Assembly: GCF_000284295.1 (NCBI RefSeq)
Contig: NC_017093.1
Coordinates: forward strand, 7,130,001-7,194,000
Direction of reading: 5' to 3'
DNA length: 64,000 nucleotides
Source of the DNA: Actinoplanes missouriensis 431
GTDB taxonomy: Bacteria > Actinomycetota > Actinomycetes > Mycobacteriales > Micromonosporaceae
Under the pieces are notes generated by a model that did no database searches, had not been told where the DNA came from, and saw only the letters and a program-made list of their open reading frames with translations. Position numbers and translations under genes: made by a program. Shown piece by piece: positions 22,143-28,482 of the stretch; within the stretch, counting starts at the first letter, position 1, and the number at the start of each line of letters is the position of its first letter.

Positions 22143-22610
22143 ATGAGCAGCAGCCCCGTCTCCGTGGAGATCTACACCGACGGCGCCTGCGTGCCGAATC
22201 CCGGTCCGGGCGGCTGGGGCGCGGTCCTGCGGTACGGAAAGGCCGAGAAGGACCTCTGCGGCGGCGAGGCCAACCCGACGACCAACAACCGGATGGAGTT
22301 GATGGCGCCGATCCGCGCGCTGGAGACCCTGAACCGGGCGCCGCTCAGCGTGGACATCTACACCGACAGCGTGTACGTCCGGGACGGCATCACGAAGTGG
22401 GTGGCCCGCTGGCGGGCCAACGGCTGGCAGACCTCGGCCCGGCAGCCGGTGAAGAACGTCGACCTGTGGCAGCGCCTGGACGCCGCGGTCCGCCGGCACG
22501 AGGTCCGCTGGCACTGGGTGAAAGGCCACGCCGGGCACCCGGAGAACGAACGCGCCGACCGCCTGGCCGCCCGTGGCCTGCAGGAAGCAGTCGAAGCCGC
22601 GAAATCCTGA
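22143..22610 (+). CDS. rnhA: Ribonuclease HI
   Basis: This 155-aa protein is of normal length for RNase HI, which cuts the RNA strand of RNA-DNA hybrids. The DEDD metal-binding residues are visible: Asp13 in IYTDGAC, Glu52 in NNRMELMA, Asp75 in IYTDSVYV, and Asp139 in NERADRLA, with the basic His in WVKGHAGHPENE. The handle region TKWVARWRANGWQ contains the hybrid-binding basic and aromatic residues, as in E. coli RNase HI. The gene stands alone, divergent from the ABC operon. Confidence 0.96.
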   Translation: MSSSPVSVEIYTDGACVPNPGPGGWGAVLRYGKAEKDLCGGEANPTTNNRMELMAPIRALETLNRAPLSVDIYTDSVYVRDGITKWVARWRANGWQTSARQPVKNVDLWQRLDAAVRRHEVRWHWVKGHAGHPENERADRLAARGLQEAVEAAKS

Positions 22611-22614
22611 GCCG

Positions 22615-22650
22615 GGCGCGATATTGCAGCATGGCGCGATATCGCAGCAT
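22615..22650. repeat. 18-bp direct repeat between rnhA and the next gene
   Basis: Two units of ggcgcgatattgcagcat, differing at one base, start 5 bp after the rnhA stop. Confidence 0.85.
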
Positions 22651-22655
22651 TGACA

Positions 22656-22730
22656 GCGGCTAGGACTCGCGTGGCTGGGACCCGCGTGACTGGGACCCGC
22701 GCGGCTGGGACCCGCGCGGCTGGGACCCGC
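22656..22730 (-). repeat. 15-bp in-frame array at the C-terminus of the small membrane protein
   Basis: Five units of gtggctgggacccgc encode RGSQP pentapeptides up to the stop codon (the first unit spans it). Confidence 0.95.
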
Positions 22731-23163
22731 GTGGCCGTGGCACCTGGGCGCGAGCGACGCGATCCGGCGGCAGCCGATAGGTGGCCGCCCGAACCAGCTC
22801 GTCCGGAACCATGTGCCGCCCCTCGGACGACGCGGCGGCCGAGGCACTTCCGGCGCTCCCCGCTGAGGCGCTCCCCGCTGAGGCGCTCCCCGCTGAGGTG
22901 CTTCCCGTTGAGGCGCTCCCCGTTGAGGTGCTTCCCGTTGAGGCCCGCCCGGCAACGGTTCGCCCCACGGACCGCCCCGCCGCCGTCCGGGTCGCCATGC
23001 TGAACACGCTCCGCGTACCCGTCGCGTACCCCTCCCGATAGGCCGCGGCCCGATCCGCGCCGTGGCGGCGCCGCTGATGGACCCGCCCCGCGGTGTACCC
23101 GCAACAGGCCGTGAACGCGGCGAGCAGGACTAAGAGGATCAATAGGTCGCCCGGAGCGGTCAT
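22660..23163 (-). CDS. Small single-pass membrane protein made largely of repeats
   Basis: A 167-aa protein I do not recognise. It begins with one hydrophobic helix (LLILLVLLAAFTACCGYTAG, residues 7-26) followed by a basic stretch RVHQRRRHGADR, so it is probably anchored with the body in the cytoplasm. Residues about 73-112 are STGSA-type repeats and residues about 143-166 RGSQP repeats, both from 15-bp DNA units. The unrepeated parts (AYREGYATGTRSVFSM and MVPDELVRAATYRLPPDRV) argue for a real gene. ATG 23163 has CACAAT 6 nt upstream. Function unknown. Confidence 0.7.
   Translation of the reverse strand: MTAPGDLLILLVLLAAFTACCGYTAGRVHQRRRHGADRAAAYREGYATGTRSVFSMATRTAAGRSVGRTVAGRASTGSTSTGSASTGSTSAGSASAGSASAGSAGSASAAASSEGRHMVPDELVRAATYRLPPDRVARAQVPRPRGSQPRGSQPRGSQSRGSQPRES
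22841..22954 (-). repeat. 15-bp in-frame array, about seven units
   Basis: Units of gaggcgctccccgct encode STGSA/SAGSA pentapeptides in the small membrane protein. One unit is partly deleted. Confidence 0.95.
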
Positions 23164-23169
23164 GCCACG

Positions 23170-23175
23170 ATTGTG
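23170..23175 (-). promoter_or_regulatory. -10 hexamer of the small membrane protein gene
   Basis: CACAAT ends 6 nt before ATG 23163. Confidence 0.4.
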
Positions 23176-23393
23176 ACGATGTGGATAGACCGCGAGCTAT
23201 GGCCCGTTTGACCTACCCCGAACGAATTAGCTCACAGGCTCAACCCGTGACACCCACCTGGAAAGCGACATTTTGCCTGGCGGACGCCCTGGATTGTGAT
23301 CTCTACTGCAGGGTAACCAGGGGCTCTACGACATCCGCCGAGGTCACATTCCGGATGGCCACTCTGCGGGCGACTGCCACGATAGGTCATGAG

Positions 23394-23423
23394 TTGACAC
23401 TTTTGCCCGCCGAGCGGCACGGT
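23394..23423 (+). promoter_or_regulatory. Promoter of the sugar-binding lipoprotein gene
   Basis: TTGACA (23394-23399), an 18-bp spacer, and CACGGT (23418-23423) upstream of the lipoprotein gene. The remaining 23176-23393 shows nothing I can name. Confidence 0.45.
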
Positions 23424-23430
23424 ACTCCCA

Positions 23431-23447
23431 GTTGTCCACAAGACAAC
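23431..23447. promoter_or_regulatory. Inverted repeat, candidate operator
   Basis: GTTGTC-CACAA-GACAAC is a perfect 6-bp inverted repeat just downstream of the -10 and 26 bp before the start codon of the lipoprotein gene. A repressor site is plausible. Confidence 0.45.
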
Positions 23448-23473
23448 GGTGAACTTGGATGATTGGGGTTGGC

Positions 23474-24760
23474 ATGCGCTCCACTCGCCGTTCCCTGGCG
23501 GCCCGGCTCACGGCGGCCGGGGCGGGGCTCGTCCTGCTGCTGACGGCTGCCGCCTGCAGCGCCGGCGACGACACCGACGCCGCCACGGTGGAGGTCTTCA
23601 CCTGGTGGGCCGAGGGCGGCGAGAAGGCCGGTCTGGACGCCCTGGTCAGCCGCTTCACCGCGGACTGCCCCGGCCAGCAGTTCACCGACGGCGTGGTGGC
23701 CGGCGGCGCCGGCATCAACGCGAAACAGGTGCTCACCGCCCGCCTGGCGCAGGACGACCCGCCGGACACGTTCCAGGTGCACGCCGGCGCCGAGCTCACC
23801 GACCACATCGACGCCGGTCAGGTGCAGGATCTGACCGCGGAGTACGACGCCTGGGGCCTGCGCCAGGCTCTGCCCGAGGGCCTGGTCGACGATCTGACGG
23901 TCAACGGCAAGATCTATTCGGTTCCGGCGAACGTCCACCGCGCCAACGTGGTCTGGACCAATCCGCAGGTGCTCTCCGGCGCCGGCATCCACACCACCCC
24001 GAAGACGATCACCGCGTTCCTGCGCGACCTGGAGAAGCTGCGCAAGTCGGGCATCGAGTCACCGCTCGCGCTCGGTCGCGACTGGACCCAGCTGATGCTG
24101 CTGGAGGCGGTGCTGATCAGCAAGCTGGGCGCGGAGAAGTTCTCCGGCCTGTTCACCGGCGAGACCAGCTGGAGCAGCAGCGCGGTCTCGACCGGGATCC
24201 GCGACTTCGGCAAGCTGGTGAGCTACAGCAATGCCGACCGCGACGCGATGGACTGGCCGGACGCTGAGCGGCTGCTGATCGACGGCAAGGCCGGTTATCA
24301 GGTGATGGGCGACTGGGAGGCAGCCGACCTGGAGGCCAAGGGCTTCAAGGCGTACGACTGGTTCACCTTCCCGGGCAACGGCGAGGTCTTCCAGTGGCTG
24401 GCCGACTCGTTCGTGCTGGCCGAGGGCGCGCCCAACCCCGAGGGCACGAAATGCTGGCTCAAGACGGTCGCGTCGGCCGAGGGCCAGGGCGCGTTCAACG
24501 CCGCCAAGGGCTCGATCCCGGCCCGCACCGACGCGATCACCCCGGCCGGAACCGTGCTCTCCTCCTACCAGCAGTCCGCCATGGAGGACTGGAGGACGGC
24601 GACGCCGGTGCCGTCGTGCGCGCACGGCTCGGCCTGCTCCCAGGCCTGGCAGAACGCGGTGAACAACGCGCTCAGCGCCTACTCCACCACCCAGAGGAGC
24701 ACCACCGCGCTCCACCAGGACCTCATCGCGGCCGCGAACCAGTTCATCAAGCAGGAGTAG
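23474..24760 (+). CDS. Extracellular sugar-binding lipoprotein (ABC solute-binding protein)
   Basis: A 428-aa protein from ATG 23474 (an ATG at 23459 is in frame). The signal peptide RRSLAARLTAAGAGLVLLLTAAAC gives a lipidated Cys after TAAA. The body begins VEVFTWWAEGGEKAGLDALVSRF, a family 1 sugar-binding protein motif, and holds NGKIYSVPANVHRANVVWTNP, GYQVMGDWEAADLEAKGF and GAFNAAKGSIPARTD, all typical of glucose/mannose-type binding proteins. No permease or ATPase gene adjoins it, so it must use membrane partners encoded elsewhere or act as a sensor. A strong terminator follows. Confidence 0.88.
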   Translation: MRSTRRSLAARLTAAGAGLVLLLTAAACSAGDDTDAATVEVFTWWAEGGEKAGLDALVSRFTADCPGQQFTDGVVAGGAGINAKQVLTARLAQDDPPDTFQVHAGAELTDHIDAGQVQDLTAEYDAWGLRQALPEGLVDDLTVNGKIYSVPANVHRANVVWTNPQVLSGAGIHTTPKTITAFLRDLEKLRKSGIESPLALGRDWTQLMLLEAVLISKLGAEKFSGLFTGETSWSSSAVSTGIRDFGKLVSYSNADRDAMDWPDAERLLIDGKAGYQVMGDWEAADLEAKGFKAYDWFTFPGNGEVFQWLADSFVLAEGAPNPEGTKCWLKTVASAEGQGAFNAAKGSIPARTDAITPAGTVLSSYQQSAMEDWRTATPVPSCAHGSACSQAWQNAVNNALSAYSTTQRSTTALHQDLIAAANQFIKQE

Positions 24761-24775
24761 GAGTAACCCGGTCGG

Positions 24776-24805
24776 ATCCGGGCGGACGGCGAGCCGCCCG
24801 GATTT
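24776..24805 (+). terminator. Intrinsic terminator after the lipoprotein gene
   Basis: A perfect 10-bp stem ATCCGGGCGG / CCGCCCGGAT with an 8-nt loop, followed by TT. Confidence 0.75.
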
Positions 24806-24809
24806 CCGG

Positions 24810-24815
24810 CACGAT
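24810..24815 (+). promoter_or_regulatory. -10 hexamer of leaderless ligD-type gene
   Basis: CACGAT ends 6 nt before ATG 24822. Confidence 0.35.
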
Positions 24816-24821
24816 GGGCGG

Positions 24822-25925
24822 ATGGCGGAAAAACGCGGCACGAGCACCAGCAAAAAGGGTACGGGTGAAGAGCGCCACGGCGTGCCGCTGACCAACCTGG
24901 ATCAGGAGCTGTTCCCCGGTGCCGGCGCCACCAAGCGGAACCTCGTGGACTACCTGGACGTGATGTCCAGCCGCATGATCCCGGTCCTCCGCGACCGCCC
25001 GCTGTCGGTGATCCGCGTCCTGCCCAAACACGGCCGCCAGACCAAGCCGGATGAACAGACCAAACCGGGTGAGCAGAGCAAGCCGGATGAACAGACCAAG
25101 CCGGATGAACAGACCAAGCCGGATGGTCGGGACACCTTCATGCAGAAGAACCTGCCCAAATACACCCCCGAGTGGGTCCCGCGAACCAGCATCTGGGCGG
25201 ACGCCTCCCACCGCGAGGTCGTCTACGCGCTCGGCAACGACCGCCGTACCCTGATCTGGTTCGGCAACCAGCGCGCGGTGGAGTACCACCCCGGCCTCAC
25301 CCTCGCCGGCTCGCACCACCCCACCCACCTGATCATGGATCTGGACCCGCCGGACGACCACGAGTCCCCGATCACCGGCTTCCGGCTCGCGGTGCAGGCC
25401 GCCAGGCTGGTGCGCCAGGTGCTCGCCGACGCGGGCATGACCGGAGCGGTGAAGACGTCCGGCTCCAAGGGCGTGCACGTCTTCGTGCCCCTCGCGCCGG
25501 AGACCGCGCCGGACGACGTGGCAGCCGCCCAGCGAGCCGTCGCGGCCCGCGCCGAACGACTCGATCCCGAGCTCGCCACCACGGCGTTCATCCGCGAGGA
25601 CCGGCACGGCAAGGTCTTCCTGGACGCCACCCGGGCCGGCGGCGCGACGGTGGCGGCCGCCTACAGCCCCCGCATCCGGCCCGGCGTGCCGGTGTCCTTC
25701 CCGGTCGGCTGGGCGGACCTGGACGACGTGTCGCCCGGCGACTTCACCCTGCACACCGTGCCCGCCCTGCTCGGCGACCGTGATCCGTGGGCCGAGGCGC
25801 TGCCGGCGCCGCAGCCGCTGGAGAAGAGCCTGATCGACGAGGGCCACACCATCCCGGTGGCCCGAGTGCAGGCCATGCACGAGGGAAAACGCCGAGCCCG
25901 CGCCAAACGCGAGGCCGAGGGCTGA
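24822..25925 (+). CDS. Stand-alone LigD-type NHEJ polymerase/primase
   Basis: This 367-aa protein is the polymerase (PolDom, AEP primase) domain of bacterial NHEJ without the ligase or nuclease domains. It opens with a VPLTNLDQELFPGAGATKRNLVDYLDVMSSRMIPVLRDRPLSV segment, then MQKNLPKYTPEW and the catalytic HLIMDLDPPDD (DxD near 171-175), TSGSKGVHVFVPL with the SGSKG nucleotide-binding loop, and HGKVFLDATR with the third Asp. A 30-residue 18-bp repeat array replaces the short loop before FMQKN. It fills ends with ribo- or deoxynucleotides in relatives. No Ku gene is adjacent. The stop is 4 bp from the convergent SUKH gene. Confidence 0.9.
   Translation: MAEKRGTSTSKKGTGEERHGVPLTNLDQELFPGAGATKRNLVDYLDVMSSRMIPVLRDRPLSVIRVLPKHGRQTKPDEQTKPGEQSKPDEQTKPDEQTKPDGRDTFMQKNLPKYTPEWVPRTSIWADASHREVVYALGNDRRTLIWFGNQRAVEYHPGLTLAGSHHPTHLIMDLDPPDDHESPITGFRLAVQAARLVRQVLADAGMTGAVKTSGSKGVHVFVPLAPETAPDDVAAAQRAVAARAERLDPELATTAFIREDRHGKVFLDATRAGGATVAAAYSPRIRPGVPVSFPVGWADLDDVSPGDFTLHTVPALLGDRDPWAEALPAPQPLEKSLIDEGHTIPVARVQAMHEGKRRARAKREAEG
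25041..25130 (+). repeat. 18-bp in-frame array in the LigD-type polymerase
   Basis: Five units of accaagccggatgaacag encode TKPDEQ hexapeptides at residues about 74-103. Confidence 0.97.
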
Positions 25926-25929
25926 GCCC

Positions 25930-26448
25930 TCAGATGAGGGCGCTCCAGAACGGGGCGGTGGGGCGGACCCGCCGGGCCGCCGGCTCGCCGATGGCGAACT
26001 CGCGGTTCAGCCAGTCGCACAGGTCGGCGCCGTAGACGACCACGTCGGTCTGGTAGATGGAGAGCACCGGATGCCCGGCTATCACGGCCGGCAGGTACCG
26101 GTGCGCGTAGAGCGGGATCATCCGGGGCGCGATCAGCAGGCCGGCGCGGGCCGTGGCGAGGCGGTCACCGAAGGCGGGACCCCACCCCTCGTACCAGAAA
26201 TCGTTCTCGGCCACGTCGAAGAGGACGCCCTCGACCGGGGCGGCCAGGGCGGCGCGCAGCCCGGCGCGGTCGGGTGACCGCCAGTCCGGCCAGCCGACGC
26301 CGGTGGGGACGCCGGCGGCGAGGAACTCGCGGTGGTCGGGCGCGAACGTGAAGCCGAACTCGCGCTCGATATCGGAGATTTCCGTTTCGGACAGTCCGGG
26401 CGCGATGGTGAAGCGGCCGGAGGCGGCGAGCAGTTCCGCGGCGGTCAC
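25930..26448 (-). CDS. SMI1/KNR4 (SUKH) family protein
   Basis: A 172-aa protein with the SUKH fold pattern: GLSETEISDIEREFGFTFAPDHREFLAAGVPTG near the N-terminus, then the GWPDWR turn, and a later DVAENDFWYEGWG and LLIAPRMIPLYAHRYLP block. SUKH proteins often act as immunity proteins or protein-interaction modules; no toxin gene is nearby, so a role cannot be assigned. GTG 26448 has TAAGGT 6 nt upstream and no ribosome binding site. It diverges from the kinase gene. Confidence 0.75.
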   Translation of the reverse strand: MTAAELLAASGRFTIAPGLSETEISDIEREFGFTFAPDHREFLAAGVPTGVGWPDWRSPDRAGLRAALAAPVEGVLFDVAENDFWYEGWGPAFGDRLATARAGLLIAPRMIPLYAHRYLPAVIAGHPVLSIYQTDVVVYGADLCDWLNREFAIGEPAARRVRPTAPFWSALI

Positions 26449-26454
26449 TCCGCT

Positions 26455-26460
26455 ACCTTA
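26455..26460 (-). promoter_or_regulatory. -10 hexamer of leaderless SUKH gene
   Basis: TAAGGT ends 6 nt before GTG 26448. Confidence 0.5.
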
Positions 26461-26558
26461 GCCAAGAAGGGACATACATCGAATGGTGTAGCCCGTACGC
26501 GGGAGGAGCAGACCCCGGTGACAGCCGCAGGACGACGCGCTGACCAGCCCGGCGGCCC

Positions 26559-26564
26559 TAGCGT
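26559..26564 (+). promoter_or_regulatory. -10 hexamer of the second two-component operon
   Basis: TAGCGT ends 7 nt before ATG 26572, which supports that start over upstream in-frame ones. Confidence 0.45.
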
Positions 26565-26571
26565 CCCGGAC

Positions 26572-27732
26572 ATGTTGACGAAGAACTTCACCTATGTGGC
26601 GGCCGCGCTGACACTGGTCGGCGTCCCCGCCGGGATCGCCGTCACCGGCGGCGACATGCACCTCAGTGGCGACGTGAATCTCAGCGGCGATGTCACCCGG
26701 GGCGGCGGCCTCGAGAACGCGATCTTCGCGGGGACGCTCGCCTGCTGGCTGGCCCTGTTCGCGCTCGGGCTGCGGCGCTGGCCCCGGGGCATCCTGATCC
26801 TCTCCCTCTGCGGCGTCTTCGCGATGCGCGGCGCCCTGCTGGTCCACAGCGGCGCGGTCTGGCCGGTCACCGCCGCCCTGGTCGCGGTGGTGCTCGCCGG
26901 GCACCTGCGGTTCGCGGCGGTCACCGGTTCGGTGGCGGTGGTCTGGTTCGCGCTCTGGGACGCGACGGCCGGTCAGCGCTCCGCCGACTGGGTGCTCGGC
27001 AGCCTGGGCGGGGAGGCCCTCTGGCTGGCTGCGGTGCTGGCGGGCGTCACCGCGTACCGGAACTCGGTGCGCTGGCGCCACGAGGTCGCCCACCGGATCG
27101 CTCAGGACGAGTCGCAGCGGGAGATCGACGCTCGCCGCAGGCGGGCGGAGGAGCGCGTGGAGATCGCCCGTGACCTGCACGACGTGGTCTCGCACACCCT
27201 CGCTGTGGTGGGGGTGCACCTGAACGTGGCGCTGGATGCGTTCGACGCCGAGCCGGAGGAGGCGCGGGCCTCGATGAAACTCGCCCAAGAGGTGCGCAAC
27301 CGGGCGATGACCGATCTGAAGTCGCTGGTCGGCGTGCTGCGCGAGGGCGAGGTGCCGGCGCTGGAGAGCCTGGAAGGGCTGGCCGATCAGGTCCGTGCCG
27401 CAGGGCTGAAGGTGTCGGTGACCGAGTTCGGCGATCCGGCGGACGTCCCGGCGCCGGTCGCGACCGCGGTCTACCGGGTGGTGCAGGAGTCACTGACCAA
27501 CACGGTCCGGCACGCCGGAGCGACACGAGTCGTGGTGACGCTGCGCTACTCGCCGACGCGGGTGGTGGTGGATGTCCAGGACGACGGGTCGGGTGGGGAC
27601 GGCTCGATCGTCGACGGGCACGGCATCGCCGGGATGCGGGAGCGGGTGGCCGCGCTGGGCGGCGCGCTCACGGCAGGTCCGGGCAAGACCGGATTCACGG
27701 TACGGGCCGGCATCCCCATCCTGGCGGACTGA
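26572..27732 (+). CDS. Membrane sensor histidine kinase (HisKA_3)
   Basis: A 386-aa kinase with four to five membrane helices (residues about 5-160), a linker helix SQREIDARRRRAEERVEIA, phospho-acceptor His in ARDLHDVVSHTL, and an HATPase domain with NTVRHAG (N box), QDDGSGGDG and GHGIAGMRERV (G boxes). Between the first two helices lies a GDVNLS repeat that would face outside. It overlaps the response regulator by one base (TGATG), the usual coupling of NarL-type pairs. The signal is unknown. This is a DesK-like kinase distinct from that at 17182. Confidence 0.9.
   Translation: MLTKNFTYVAAALTLVGVPAGIAVTGGDMHLSGDVNLSGDVTRGGGLENAIFAGTLACWLALFALGLRRWPRGILILSLCGVFAMRGALLVHSGAVWPVTAALVAVVLAGHLRFAAVTGSVAVVWFALWDATAGQRSADWVLGSLGGEALWLAAVLAGVTAYRNSVRWRHEVAHRIAQDESQREIDARRRRAEERVEIARDLHDVVSHTLAVVGVHLNVALDAFDAEPEEARASMKLAQEVRNRAMTDLKSLVGVLREGEVPALESLEGLADQVRAAGLKVSVTEFGDPADVPAPVATAVYRVVQESLTNTVRHAGATRVVVTLRYSPTRVVVDVQDDGSGGDGSIVDGHGIAGMRERVAALGGALTAGPGKTGFTVRAGIPILAD
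26650..26703 (+). repeat. 18-bp in-frame array in the sensor kinase loop
   Basis: Three units of ggcgacgtgaatctcagc encode GDVNLS-type hexapeptides between membrane helices. Confidence 0.9.
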
Positions 27733-28400
27733 TGACGATCACGGTTCTCCTCGCCGACGACCAGCACCTGGTCCGGGCCGGTTTCCGCAGTCTGCTGCGC
27801 CGCGGACGGGACATCGACGTCGTCGGCGAGGCGTCCACCGGCGACGAGGCGGTACGCGCGGCCCGTACCCTCAAGCCCGATGTCGTTCTGATGGACATCC
27901 GGATGCCCGGCATGGACGGGATCGCGGCGACCCGGACGCTGCTCCGGGACCTACCGGACTGCAAGGTCATCATTCTGACCACGTTCGAGACCGATGAGTA
28001 CGTCTTCTCCGCGCTCGCTGCCGGGGCCAGCGGTTTCCTGACCAAGGAGATCGACCCGGACGGCCTGCGCAACGCGGTGCGCGTGGTCGCCGCCGGGGAC
28101 GCGCTGCTCTCCCCCAGCGTCACCCGCCGGGTGGTCGGCCAGTTCGCGCACCGTCCGGTCCCGGCGGCCGGCATGCCCGGTGGAGAGCCACCCGGCGGGG
28201 ACCGGCTCGCCGTGCTGACCGACCGCGAGCGTGAGGTGGTCCGGCTGGTCGCCACCGGGCTCTCCAACGTCGAGATCGCCGCTCAGCTGGTGATCAGCCC
28301 GCTGACCGCGAAGACCCACGTCACCCGGGCGATCGCCAAGCTCGGCGTCCGGGACCGGGTGCAGCTGGTGATCGTGGCGTTCGAGGACGGGCTGATCTGA
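27732..28400 (+). CDS. NarL/LuxR-type response regulator
   Basis: A 222-aa regulator. The receiver has DD at 9-10, Asp55 in VVLMDIRMPG, Thr in IILTTFET and Lys in GFLTKEIDP. The LuxR HTH covers LTDREREVVRLVATGLSNVEIAAQLVISPLTAKTHVTRAIAKLGV. A short Gly/Pro-rich insertion (PVPAAGMPGGEPPGG) links the domains. It should be phosphorylated by the kinase whose stop codon overlaps its start. Confidence 0.94.
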   Translation: MTITVLLADDQHLVRAGFRSLLRRGRDIDVVGEASTGDEAVRAARTLKPDVVLMDIRMPGMDGIAATRTLLRDLPDCKVIILTTFETDEYVFSALAAGASGFLTKEIDPDGLRNAVRVVAAGDALLSPSVTRRVVGQFAHRPVPAAGMPGGEPPGGDRLAVLTDREREVVRLVATGLSNVEIAAQLVISPLTAKTHVTRAIAKLGVRDRVQLVIVAFEDGLI

Positions 28401-28482
28401 TCGGCATTTCTCTCAGACGGGGTCTCTGCTGCCCGATACGCCGGATGACCACCCCACTCACGGTGGCGAACCGGAGGCTCCG

